This document shows, piece by piece, positions 21,158 through 31,733 of a stretch of 64,000 bases of DNA. This DNA is from Forficula auricularia (taxonomy: Eukaryota; Arthropoda; Insecta; Dermaptera; Forficulidae). Where the stretch lies: the NCBI GenBank assembly GCA_024734495.1, contig JALMQS010000069.1, forward strand, positions 33,904 to 97,903. Reading direction: 5' to 3'. The notes under the pieces are model-generated. The model was not told where the DNA came from. It searched no databases and saw nothing but the letters and a program-made list of their open reading frames with translations. Each line of letters starts with the position of its first letter. Positions within the stretch are counted from its first letter, which is position 1. The position numbers and the translations under genes were made by a program.

Positions 21158-21687
21158 CTAAAACAAATCGAGAAGTATATTAATATTATTTTTTAAAACA
21201 GACAATGTTGCATTTGTTTTTTAAATATTTTGTCTTCGACCGAGAATTATTTAAAATCTGTAATTTTTTCTAATAATATAGAATTGAATAAAAAAAATTT
21301 ATTTACGTCCTAGAAAAATTTAGTCTTCAAATTACTTTAATTACATACAATTTTTTTGAACAAAATGTTTTATTTACAAATTAAAATTTATAATATTATT
21401 TTTTATTTTACAATTATTTAATCATTGAGCAATAAATACTACCTTCCCATGTCCATATTTACAACATTGTTGTTTTTACATCGTTCACTTGTATCTATCT
21501 ATCTACCAATGTGACTTTTGTTCTGTTAAATCCCCCAAACATTTCTCTATATAAATAATTATTTACCTACCCAATTTAAATGAAATTATTTAAAAATAAT
21601 AAAAATAAATACATTTCATTCTGTTCCACAAACTTTTCTGTTTAAAAATAATTAAGACTAAAAAGTAAAAAAAAATTATATTTAAAA

Positions 21688-21850
21688 AAAAAACTAAAAA
21701 ACATGCTTCTAAAAAGTACAAAATAATATAATACTTAATTAAAATTCGTAGTGCACTTGTAGAAATTAATTAAAAGTTTCTGCGCCCCACACTTTTTGAT
21801 TAAGTATTATATTATTTTGTACTTTTTGGAAGCATGTTTTTTTAGTTTTT
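21688..21850. mobile_element. Short foldback/MITE
   Basis: Arms of ~60 bases (AAACATGCTTCTAAAAAGTA with its complement TACTTTTTGGAAGCATGTTT) flank a ~50-base centre. Non-coding. Confidence 0.65.
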
Positions 21851-21859
21851 TTTATATAT

Positions 21860-22159
21860 ATAATTTATTTATTTTATTAATCATTTTTTTAAATTTTAGT
21901 GGGAAAATTTTGAAAGAATGGATGATAAAATGAATATGAATTTACAGAATGAAAATGGTAATGAATTAAATAAGAAAGAAAAAAAGTAAAGAGAAAGAAT
22001 TATTATAATAAACAAAATTGCATGGATAATTATTGAAAGTCATTTTGAACTGATTCGAAAAATAAGTTTTAATTTCGTTAAATGTAAATTGATTATTCTG
22101 TTATTAATAATATATATATTTTGTTCATTTATACTAATAAAATTGTAATTAATTCTAGA
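21860..22159. other. AT-rich spacer, no gene seen
   Basis: Mostly A/T, with no frame or repeat of note. Confidence 0.35.
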
Positions 22160-22500
22160 AGGAAATGTATATATGTATGTCTATAGATGATATCGAAGTT
22201 CTCTCGTTCCCTTTAAGTCACTCAAGGGAGATTCACTTAAGCGAAACGGTCATGGTTCAAAGACGGATGTCGATTCAGGGTAACTACCCTTATCATTGAG
22301 ATGAGAGTGTGGGGTTGGTTTTGAAATTGAATTCAATCTCCCTTCATGTTTCTCGTGGAGTCTTTTTCTATTAGAAGTCACAGGGCCACGACAAATTAAC
22401 GAGTAAAGAAGGGACGCCTTCCAATTAAAACGACTCATTACGATGACTGGTCGGATCTGCTTGTTGCACCCTGTATCATGCACCCCATATAAATAAGGAA
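22160..22500. other. GC-richer unique island
   Basis: Non-repetitive sequence including GAGATTCACTTAAGCGAAAC and CAATTAAAACGACTCATTAC. A minus-strand frame of 77 codons shows no domain. It is a candidate conserved noncoding element. Confidence 0.3.
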
Positions 22501-22965
22501 TCTCTTGACCAAAGAAATTAAAACGATGTTAATTATAAGATTGAGTTATTTGAAGCTAGTCTCTTAGAAAAGAGGGAAAATAAATTCGATCGGTTCACTA
22601 GGGATGTTTTTTCTGATACTATTACTAATAATGATGCTCATTAATTTTATGATTCATTTTCAAATGATGGATTTGACTGAACATTCTATAAGAGAAATAT
22701 AATAGATAAGTTTGTGCAAATCCAGCTTTTATTCTACAGAGTTGTTCGAAAAGTTTGAATATAAAAGGGGTTGTTTGAAAAGGGGATTCTTATGAAATGA
22801 TAATACACAGAACATAAGAATTACTGATTTATGAAGAAAAATTAATGCTTAAAATGATTAAAGGGTTATAATTTCTAGTTAGAGCTATAACATCTTTATG
22901 ACAACAAATTGTTTTGTCTTCTTCTGCTACAGTGCATGACACCACAAGGGTAAGATTGTTTTGTC

Positions 22966-23440
22966 TTGATATCCCTAATAAGCTGATGTGTTCTGATGTG
23001 GCCATCCACTTGACTTTACCATACAACCTGGCCCCTAAAATTATTTATAATCATGTAGGGGGGGGGTTACTTTTTACATTTTTATTCTGGATACTACTCA
23101 AGATTTTCATTTTTTGACACTATACCCCCCCCCCCCATTTTGGACGGTTAGTTTTTGCATTTTTAGGCTTCGGGGGTCCACTGATTATGTATACAAAATT
23201 TGGTTGAGTTTGCTCAAACGGCCTAGATTTTTAATTTTCAACCCCCTCCACTCCCCTTAATTTTGGGTCGATATGCACTAAAATCTAATCAGCTCTTAAT
23301 CTCAATGGACCAAAACTACGTGTGAAATTTGGTTTCGATATTCCCAGTAGTTTTTGAGCTAGCTCGTCCACAAAAATTTGGTAACGCACAGACTAACTAA
23401 CTAACAAACAAATTAATTAATACCCTGTATGCTAAAGTAA
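22966..23440 (+). repeat. Family B copy
   Basis: Runs from GATATCCCTAATAAGCTGATG through TTTGGTAACGCACAGACTAA. It has one to two internal ~110-base units with poly-G and poly-C tracts (23049-23057, 23123-23136) and ends near a CCTGTATG. Same orientation as the 52.6-kb copy. Confidence 0.65.
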
Positions 23441-24139
23441 AAATGTAAAAACTTCAGAGGCGTGTTTCAACAATAAAGAGTAATACGTAACTAAAAATAA
23501 ACGAGGAATTTTGTTTTCTGTTTAAAAATTTTAATTCGACATAAATTCTAAGAGTAAAATCTTTTGCTATTTATTGTATGCAATAATATTATACATTTTG
23601 AACAAATTAGTGCGGCTACTGATTCTACAGATAATAAATCTGCAGTTATTGTATTTAGAATCACGGTATTTTCCTAAAGATCTAAATTCACGTTACTAAG
23701 AACTGAAAGACCGAGAATCAAAGATCTTATTCGATCATGATACAAACTTTAGATATTATCTAAAAAAAACATTAATCAGAACATTCCAATAAAAGTGAGA
23801 TAAAAGATACCAAATACCTAATTTAATTTTAAGATTCCTAGCAATAGCAAAATCTCGAGATTCGCTTAACTTAGTATTTTTTAAAGAAAATGTTTGAAAT
23901 GAATAGTTTTCCTAATCATTATTATATCAGAGGTAGTGATTTTTCTAAAGTCAAAACTGAGAATAGATCGATAGACTGAAATAAGTTGAACTATACATAC
24001 GTTGAAAACGGCTTTAAATTTATAATGTAGTGTATAAATTAAATTTTCTCAAGCGATTTACAATTTAATTGAAAAAATTCTCAGATTTTCAAAGCATTAA
24101 GTTACGATATATCCATATGTATATTATCTCAGATAATAG
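23441..24139. other. Spacer, no gene seen
   Basis: AT-rich, with no recognised frame or repeat. Confidence 0.35.
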
Positions 24140-24266
24140 GCCTAATACATTTAACTCTAATTTTTATTTTTTAAATAACAATAAATAGGCTTCAAATAGT
24201 GGAAGGATATCCAACTACCTCTCCAATATACCTTTCCTATATAAGATCAATAGTCTGAACTATTTT

Positions 24267-24893
24267 TTGAGGAGAATGGCTGTATCAAATAATTACTCTA
24301 AGCACATTATTAATAGGACAATCAGAGAATTCTCAACTAAACAAAATAATTTAAATAACAATGTTAACATTTTAACAAATAATAATAATAGTAATTCAAA
24401 TAATCAAGTCGGACCATACTATTCTGTTGCTTATATTCACGGCATATCCGAAAAAATAAGAAAACTTTTTAAAATTTACAACGTGAATATTGTCCACAAA
24501 AATATAGACAATATTCAATTTTTATTTAATAATAAAGATCCAACCCCTAGAGAATTATGTAATAATATTGTCTATCAAATTAACTGTCTAGATTGTCCAC
24601 CAAATTCTAGCACCTATATAGGGCAAAGTTTACGTTCACTAAAAATTAGGGTATATGAACATAAATTAAGTGTTCGAAATAAAAAGAACAACACAGAACT
24701 CTCCACCCATGCAGCTGAACATAGTCATTCTTTTGATTACAATAATGCGCGAATATTGGTCAAGATTGATAATTACTATAAAAGATCCATAGCCGAAATG
24801 CTATATATAAAAATAGCAGGTGAAAAGGCTATCAATTTTAAAAGAGATTGTATGTTGTATCCAATATTTACACATCTATCTTGTGTGATATGA
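24267..24893 (+). CDS. Penelope-like retroelement C-terminal GIY-YIG endonuclease fragment
   Basis: A 208-codon frame (first ATG at 24276). Residues ~52-75 (YSVAYIHGISEKIRKLFKIY) match the linker that follows the reverse transcriptase in Penelope-like elements. Then come NIVYQINCLDCPPNSSTYIG with the GIY-YIG-type core (IVYQI...TYIG), QSLRSLKIRVYEHK, the HAAEHSHSFDYNNARIL helix, and NYYKRSIAEMLYI, which supplies the late conserved Arg/Glu. This endonuclease nicks target DNA for insertion. The reverse transcriptase itself is absent upstream, so this is a 5'-truncated element. The domain is undamaged, which suggests a fairly recent insertion. The stop is TGA at 24891. Confidence 0.88.
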   Translation: MRRMAVSNNYSKHIINRTIREFSTKQNNLNNNVNILTNNNNSNSNNQVGPYYSVAYIHGISEKIRKLFKIYNVNIVHKNIDNIQFLFNNKDPTPRELCNNIVYQINCLDCPPNSSTYIGQSLRSLKIRVYEHKLSVRNKKNNTELSTHAAEHSHSFDYNNARILVKIDNYYKRSIAEMLYIKIAGEKAINFKRDCMLYPIFTHLSCVI

Positions 24894-24984
24894 GCCAACA
24901 GTAGTTCTCTTGATCTTAATATATAAAAACCTTTTTGGGATTTTTTGATAAGAATTGTATAATTTGATTGAATGGAAGAAATGC

Positions 24985-25400
24985 ATGTGATTTAAAACCA
25001 ATTATTCTACATGATCAATGTATACATTGTATTTCAGCTTCGACTCCGTAGATTACTTCTCCACCATTGACTGTCCTTGATCATTTATTTAGTCCTTGTT
25101 TTTAATAAGAGGAAAAAACTAATTAAATAAAAAAACCTCTTTTCCGATAATTATTCCAATTCCATATTGATTCCCCAATCCATGTGATTTAAAAGTTAAA
25201 CCAATTATTTTACGTGAATTTATGCATACATTGTTTTTGAGCTTCGATTCCAGAGATTACTTCTCCACCATCGACTGTCCTTGATCATCTTTTAGTCCTT
25301 GTTTTTAATAAGAGGAAAAAACTAATTAAATAAAAAACCTCTTTTCCGATAATTATTTCAATTCCATAATCAAATCCCCATTCTGTAATTTAAAAGTAAT
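24985..25400 (+). repeat. Family D tandem array, two units
   Basis: Two ~202-base units start near 24997 and 25199. Each has AACCAATTATT, a GGAGATTACTTCTCC-type hairpin, CTGTCCTTGATCAT and AATAAGAGGAAAAA, then CCTCTTTTCCGATAATTATT, which can pair with AAGAGG. The array starts ~100 bases after the Penelope-like ORF. Confidence 0.7.
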
Positions 25401-25589
25401 TAAATTCTAATTTGGACTTTTGTTTGTAAATAAATAATGATGAGATTTATGATGACCTCCCATAAGGGTCAAATATTTAATTATAATGTAATATATAGAA
25501 AAAATTTATATAAACTCATTACTTTCATTCCGAAACTTTTGGGCCCAGGCACGTTATAAATTTACATGAAGCTAAAAAAAATTTTTATT

Positions 25590-25845
25590 TTTGACAAGGC
25601 TTGGTTCGATCACATATGTGTACCGCATTTTGTGTATAACTAAGTATAAACAACCGATTTGGTCAACTTATAATTTTGTATAAAATATATCAATCAATAT
25701 CTTTTTGTAAAAAAATTTTTTAGCCTAATTGACTGAAGATGGCCAAATAAAATTCAGGCCGAAACGTCTTATTAAAGGTGTTTTATTGAACCCAGTGATT
25801 CCATCTTTGGCTGATACCTCATCCTTCATCTAGTACAACAATAAA
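25590..25845 (+). mobile_element. Half copy of the 28.1-kb foldback, with hammerhead-like motif
   Basis: Shares GACAAGGCTTGGTTCGATCA, TGTACCGCATTTTGTGTATA and TTTGGCTGATACCTC with the 28.1-kb element. The motif at 25733-25765 is CTGAAGA, T, GGCC, a 12-base loop, GGCC, GAAAC on the plus strand. About 100 bases of unrelated AT-rich DNA lie before the motif. Confidence 0.65.
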
Positions 25846-26165
25846 TAGCATTTATTTAAGCAGATTATTTGGAATAAGAATCATGTTTCATGAAAACCCT
25901 TATTAGTTAGTTAGTTAAGTTTCGACCTTTTATTTGGACTTCATCAAGCTATAGTTTTAATGCGTATTTCTTTATTCATATATTATTAATATTATAACTC
26001 TAATTTTTATTTTTTCAAATAACAATAAATATCATTTATTTAAGCAGGTTATTTGGAATAAGGACCATGTTCCATGAAAACGCTTATTAATTAGTTAGTT
26101 AAGTTTCGACCTTTTATTTGAACTTCATCAGGCTGTAATTTTAATGCCTATTCCGTTATTCATAT
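25846..26165. repeat. Tandem repeat (period ~183) with hammerhead-like motif in each unit
   Basis: Two units share TTATTTAAGCAGGTTATTTG, CATGAAAACGCTTATTA and TTAAGTTTCGACCTTTTATT. Each has a minus-strand motif (25919-25947, 26103-26131): CTTGATGA or CTGATGA, a hairpin, GAAAC. ATTTTTATTTTTTCAAATAA also occurs just before the Penelope ORF (24.16 kb), which links these units to that element as tandem terminal repeats. Confidence 0.6.
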
Positions 26166-27672
26166 GGAGTCGCTTATATTGATAAATCAATAGCTATAAC
26201 TTTTTTAAAAGACATGAATTTATGAATAAAAGTGACTCCATATGCATACAAAATTAAAACAATGAAATGCTCATTAGAAGTATAAATAAAAGCAGGAAAC
26301 GTCGGTAACTATAATTAATAATTGTTTTCATTATTCATGGTCCTTAATTGTAAAAATCTGCTTAATCAAGAACTATTAACGACGATAATTTATGTTTGAA
26401 ATAACCTTAAAAACAATGGGCAAATTTGTATTAAAAATCTGTTTCTAATTTATTAAGAGATGGCTATAAATAATATAAGTACTAGATACTAATATACTAG
26501 AAGCTACTAATATATTACCCTTTATCGTCAATTTTCTTTTGCTATTTCTCTGTAATGCCCAGCTTTCTTGAACAAGACTTTGAGGGAATTCCATATTTAA
26601 GAGGAGTTTTTGTTTATGGTTTTAATAAAGCGAGATGATTTGTGTTGGCTAAGAGAAACTGATCTTGAAGATATAATCATTTTAAATATAGCCTTTTAAG
26701 ATAAAGTTTTTGGGAGATGATTACGCTTGGAAATTTGTTGATAGTGAGTTTTATTCTTGAACTATCAGGTCTTGATTGATGTGGCGAAACTAATTAAGTC
26801 GGAACTTTCCGGCTTAAAATTGATAGCCTAAGAAACTTCACGTCATATATATATTTAAATATTTTTAAATTTATTATTTTTACTTGATTCCAAATTAATG
26901 TCTCATTTTCAGAAACAAATTCATTTTCTAGGGATTCAAAAGATGCAGTGAAATGAAAAAGCGAAAACTTGTTTAAAACTCGGTATGGTCTCATGTTAGA
27001 ACTGCCCTAATTATAAATAATAAACTTAATTAAAAATTGTTTATTTATTAACGAAAATGAATTTAAGTCAAATCAAACTTTAGAGATCCCCTCAACGCAT
27101 CGAACAAGTTTTGAAAAATCCCACCAAGAATTTAGTTAAAGCAGTGCATCAATTTTTCATCCGTGCTAATATCAAGATCTAAAGAGTACTTTGTTATTAA
27201 TATTATTTATTTTGTTACTTTAATTTTTTTTTAACATATATTTTATATGTGTATGTAAGAATTATGTATAATCTATTAATTTGGTAATTTGTAATTCCTT
27301 TTGTTTTTTGAGTTTTATTGTAAAGTGGTTTATAATTTTTTTTTATGTAATTTAAAGAGAATGGCCTCTGGTCACCTAATAAAAAAAAGTCAAATCAAAG
27401 ATTTTAATAGATATGTTGATATTCCATATAGGAGGGGAGGTTTATTTATGTTCATAATACCACATCGCTCTAAAATCTCGTTCAGAAATTCTAAATTAAA
27501 CCCAAAAGTTAAAAATATAATCAGTTTAGTATTGGAAATTCAAAAAATTTTGCACAAGAAAGAACTTTCTGTGACTTACTGTTTTCGAAATCTGACACAC
27601 AGATAGAAAAATAATGATTCAAAATGATTTTTTTCACGTTCCAGACGTTAAGCTAAGCATAATGAGCTAATA
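26166..27672. other. AT-rich region without recognised genes
   Basis: A short inverted repeat (CATATGGAGTC / GACTCCATATG) spans 26157-26246. A 101-codon plus-strand frame at 27301-27606 includes RYVDIPYRRGGLFMFIIP but matches no family I know, and its first codon is TTG. It is probably chance, or a decayed element. Confidence 0.35.
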
Positions 27673-27695
27673 AATTATTATTATTATTATTATTT
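27673..27695. repeat. (ATT)n microsatellite
   Basis: Seven or so ATT units. Confidence 0.85.
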
Positions 27696-28112
27696 TCCTG
27701 CCTCCCGGACGTACTGAGTATTGAAACTCTGTTTTAAGTCGATGTTTCTAGTTTAGTAATTATATTTTCAACTTATTATCTGGATTTAACTGCATAAGTT
27801 GTTTGAATGCATTTGTTCTTTTCTATAAAAACAAGTTAAATTTATATTTTGAGCGAGCTACAATAAAACAGCCAAACAAAATTATCTCATTCAGAGAAGA
27901 ATAAAAATTAATTAATTAAATTAATGGACTTCCTTATATATATATTAAATAGAAGTTGAATGCAATGTAAATTAATTCTAAAAAATTACAGTATTATAAA
28001 TCATATAGGAATTTTTAGAAGACATTAAAGGATACGAGTAATAATGGGGGGGCGCGGGAAATATTTATGTATTTTCTACACATACTTCGAGAATAAAAGA
28101 TAAATTATTAAT

Positions 28113-28403
28113 TAGATAAAGGAGGAGGTATCAGTTGGAATCACTGTGTTCAATAAAACACCTTTAATAAAACGTTTCAGCCTGGATTTTATTTGGGCAT
28201 CTTCAGTTATTTAGGAGTTATACACAAAATGCGGTACATATATCTGATCGAACCAAGCCTTGTCACATATGTGTACAGTATTTAGTGTATAACTCCTAAT
28301 TAACTGAAGATGGCCAAATAAAATCCAGGCCGAAACGTTTTATTAAAGGTGTTTTATTGAACACAGTGATTCCATCTTTGGCTGATACCTCCTCCTTCAT
28401 CTA
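28113..28403. mobile_element. Foldback element with hammerhead-like motif in each arm
   Basis: Arms begin TAGATAAAGGAGGAGGTATC and end GATACCTCCTCCTTCATCTA, with the centre at ~28255. Motifs at 28174-28206 (minus) and 28304-28336 (plus): CTGAAGA, T, GGCC stem, GAAAC. Each arm resembles the single copy at 25.6 kb. Confidence 0.78.
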
Positions 28404-28567
28404 ATACAGTTTCATCACAGCCACGTACTCTAACAATAAAGATAAATGATTAAAATTGAAGAGTCTGGAAAGACGAAGAAATGCAAAGAATAGGGAAAGA
28501 AGGTGAAAAAATACAGAAGAGACGAAGACAAGGAAGAAAGAAGAATATAAATTGAAATTGTTCTGTA

Positions 28568-28672
28568 AAGAAATTCTGGGCAAGGCAACGGGAAACTACC
28601 CCTGTGAAAAATTTCCCCAGGAAAATTATAATGGAGATGTAATGTAATCGCCGATTTTCGATTGGGTATGGA
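28568..28672 (+). mobile_element. Fragment of the tRNA-derived SINE family seen at 37.8 kb
   Basis: CAAGGCAACGGGAAACTACC, AATTTCCCCAGGAAAATTA and TCGCCGATTTTCGATTGGGT match the body of the 37829-38053 SINE read on its own strand. The tRNA-like head is missing. Confidence 0.6.
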
Positions 28673-29377
28673 ACTTGAAGAAGTTTAGAAATTGTCTTAA
28701 ATAGCTTCTTCTTCTTCCAGATTTCTACGTCTGGCGATAATTGAAACAAAGTTTCATCTTAATTGATAAATGGTAATCCGTGCCGCAATGAGGTTGAAGT
28801 TTTGAAAAAAATGCAATTTTTCCTTCATAAAATGAAAACCACTCATCCTAGAATCCTGATTCCTATCTCATTCTCTAGGAAATTGTGTTGACTTGAACGT
28901 TTACAACGTTTACTTGTACCACTTTTTTGTTAAAACTCTTAGATTTATAGATATCCAGAATTTTCCATGACAGGAAATTTATAGAAAACTATTTGTCGAA
29001 ACCGTGCTGCTTCATGGTCAAAATGGGAAAATATTAAAAAAAGTGCGAGTTTTTGAGTGACTCGAGAAGGCTGCCGAGGTCGAAAATTTGGCTTTTGCGC
29101 TTGAGCCCGAACGGTTGGTTGGAGAAAACCCTAAATAATGAACTTTGTAGGAAATTTTATGAACTTTCATTTTGAATAGGAAGGTTATTTTCGAAAAGTT
29201 GATAGTTTTCGAGTTATAAGCGGAATATGGAAATTTTCAACAATGTTGCGTCACGAAATTTGGGTGCGAGACCTCAGATTTGGACTACCCCAAAACTTTC
29301 TCCATAGAGGGCCATTTGAACACCATTTTACTGGACTACCATCACTAATCTGAATATGAAATTTTTCAGGAAACAAG
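28673..29377. other. Spacer, no gene seen
   Basis: Mixed AT-rich sequence. A G/T-richer patch at 29050-29330 has no frame I trust. Confidence 0.35.
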
Positions 29378-29440
29378 AAAAATTATATTTCTTCTTGTCA
29401 CTGCATTTTGAAATAAAAGAGTATTATTATTTACTCCATT

Positions 29441-29579
29441 TTAGTAACTACTGTAGACTGTAGCTCCAATGACTATATCGCTTCTCTTCACTGTGAGACA
29501 TCTGGCTACAAAGTCCACGATATTGCCCATCCTAGGTTTTTCAGGAGAATTGTTGAGATCATCTTTTGTTCCTCTCTGC
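29441..29579 (-). pseudogene. Exon-like segment, copy 2, frameshifted
   Basis: The same acceptor context as at 21.16 kb, but one extra A near 29567 moves the frame to an immediate stop. Downstream the sequence differs, ending in a frame GATVYSSY then TAA. It keeps ~20 bases, absent from copy 1, that read IVIGATVY, so copy 1 may be the one with a deletion near its end. Confidence 0.4.
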
Positions 29580-29698
29580 CTAAAACAAATCGAGAAGTAT
29601 ATTAATATTATTTTTTAATTTTTTATTGTTAAAGGATAAATAAATTGAATTGCTTCTTTCCAGTAATTTATTTTATTATTCAAATGGTTAATCCAAAT

Positions 29699-29731
29699 AT
29701 TTCGAGAGCGCTTGCGGCATCTCTTCCTCAG
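29699..29731 (-). ncRNA. Hammerhead-like motif
   Basis: Minus strand: CTGAGGA, A, GAGA stem with an inner GC-rich hairpin, TCTC, GAAAT. It has the invariant CTGANGA and GAAA boxes, with one extra base before stem II. Confidence 0.5.
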
Positions 29732-29939
29732 TGGAAACTGTGCGACCATACAAGAGGCAAGTCAGTAAGTTTTTATTATATTTCTTCTTGTCACTGCATT
29801 TTGAAATAAAAGAGTATTATTATTTTTTTATTTAATACACCTACATATTTTTATTATGAATTTTCTTTGATCTTGTGTCGTATTTTATTGCTTTTAAAAT
29901 GAGTTCTTTATTTTAATTGAATTGGATGAAACATTTATT

Positions 29940-30370
29940 GCCGACATCTTTCTCTTAAGAACCCTTCCTTTAGTAACAGATCTCTCTTTTGCCTCGGGCG
30001 CATCCGGGGCAAACTTGATTCAAAGCGGAAGTAACGTCATGGCCTCGAGTCCTCGTAATGTTGACACGCGTGAGGCGATCCGAGTGTAGGAAAACGAGAT
30101 GGAAACTGCAACTGGAGGAACAGCCCCATTTGGGGGAGGTCGAAGGGTCCGATTGCCAAGTGGAAGAAAGGACCTCCGTCATGATAGACGTTGCTGCTGG
30201 CATCGATAGCACCTCCAACTTCCACCCTGGCAACTTCCACCCCACCGCTAAAAGCGATTCTGCACCCGACAACCCAAATTTATCGAAGCAACTCGACTAA
30301 CATTACTAAGCCAAGGGTGGCGTCGAGGGTTTGCACTTAATCGATTAAAGGGGGCAACATGTTCCATTTT
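29940..30370. other. GC-rich unique island
   Basis: CGGGCGCATCCGGGGCAAAC, CACGCGTGAGGCGATCCGAG and GAGGAACAGCCCCATTTGGG occur in ~400 bases near 50% GC with several CpGs. Frames on both strands overlap without a domain, so coding is not supported. It may be a promoter-type or conserved noncoding region. Confidence 0.33.
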
Positions 30371-30635
30371 TTCCTATGTATGAAATACATCCCTTACAAA
30401 ATAATGAATTTCTATTTCAATGCTGATTTATTGAACGGCGAATGAAAAGAACGTAAATATTTGATTCTTATATTTGGTACTTTTCAACCAATAGCTAAAG
30501 TATTGGCAAAGAGATCCTAGTAATATGGAATAAAAACATTTTTACCCATATGAATATTATAAAAAATAAAACTAAAGATCTATCTAAATTCTAACTAAAT
30601 TCCATCGTTAAAGTAAAACTAAAAATTTGAGCATC

Positions 30636-31360
30636 TTTTTTAACCGACTTCAAAAAAGGAGGAGGTTCTCTATTAGACTGAATTTTTTTTTTTTTTTGTG
30701 CCTATGTTACCTCATATCTCCGCCAATTGTGAACCGATTTTGAAAAAAAATTTGCGTTGGGTTCAGTCTACCTTCCGATTGGTCCCATTTTTTCATAGGT
30801 ATTAGACCTTTTTTGTTAGGTTTCTTCAGGCCTAACTTCTTTGTTTATGAACCGATTTCGATGATTCTTTTTTTATTGGAAAGGGGTATCTTAGGAATGG
30901 TGGCATATTAATTTGGTCAAGTTCTGATGATATGATCACTATTAATAACATCACTAAAAAGAGAAAAATAAAAATAATTTTTAAGAAAAAAATAAAACCG
31001 ACTTCAAAAAAATTAAATGCAACAAATAAAATACACTAAAAGGTATAAAATAATTATTATCTTATTTAGTTACAACTAAACGACGAAATATTAAGATGAA
31101 ATTACTTTTTTAAGTCGGTGCCAAACATATACCTTTTATGAATCGCACTCGACGGATCTTACTTAGTACGTTTGGTGGGTACGCTCGCTTATAGGTATAG
31201 TTTGTTTGGCACCAACTTCAAAAAGTAATTTCATCTTAATATTTCGTAGTTTAGTTGTAACTAAATAAGATATTAATTATTTTATACCTTTTAGTGTATT
31301 TTATTTGTTGCATTTAATTTTTTTGAAGTCGGTTTTATTATTTTTCTTAAAATTTTTTTT
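30636..31360 (+). mobile_element. Family A element, copy 5 (internal deletion)
   Basis: Left end AACCGACTTCAAAAAAGGAG, arms ~30995-31115 and 31205-31330, majority loop orientation. The ~200 bases containing the micro-frame are deleted between GATATGATC and ACTATTAATAAC, the same deletion as in copy 6, which suggests a subfamily. Confidence 0.8.
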
Positions 31361-31485
31361 GAAAATAGTTGGAATATTTTTCAAAAAATCACCTCAGGTG
31401 TCTCGATGGTGTGAGCTGACTGCCCGGTAAGCTTTATAAATGACCTTTCCCAGGGCCGTGCCGTGCTATGATACAGAGATCCAAT

Positions 31486-31660
31486 TGAAAAGTTTTTATT
31501 TTGCCGATAGTAGCAGAGTTGTTAGATTCATAAAGAGAAACAAAGAGGCTGTCCTCTGCTTGATGCAAATAAACATACACACATTTATATCGAAATTATA
31601 TATATATTATTTATTTGTTTGAGACTATAGTTTCGAAGGCTTGGCCCTCATTATCAGTCT
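31486..31660 (-). repeat. Penelope-type terminal repeat, left outer arm
   Basis: Contains GATAGTAGCAGAGTTGTTAG, GAGGCTGTCCTCTGCTTGAT, TTATTTGTTTGAGACTATAG. Inverted counterparts lie at 34279-34338 and 35120-35205. A hammerhead-like motif is at 31630-31657 (minus): CTGATAA, TGA, GGGCC/GGCCT-type stem, GAAAC, with the third box base changed. Confidence 0.65.
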
Positions 31661-31733
31661 TTTTAATTATAAATATTATTTTTTATGTGATCAGTGTCGC
31701 GTGGATATTGAAATTTTTTCATTTTTTCTCAGC

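Larger units (their letters stand above)
29378..29822. repeat. Segment bounded by ~50-base direct repeats
   Basis: ATTTCTTCTTGTCACTGCAT followed by TTTGAAATAAAAGAGTATTA occurs at ~29385-29432 and again at ~29773-29820. Between them lie the second exon-like copy and a terminal-repeat-like sequence with a hammerhead-like motif. The duplication looks like a long target or terminal duplication created when the segment arrived. Confidence 0.55.

Noticed and set aside
29970..30300. Several overlapping frames on both strands of the GC-rich island
   Set aside because: Frames overlap on both strands with no recognisable domain, as expected from GC-rich composition. Kept only as an island.
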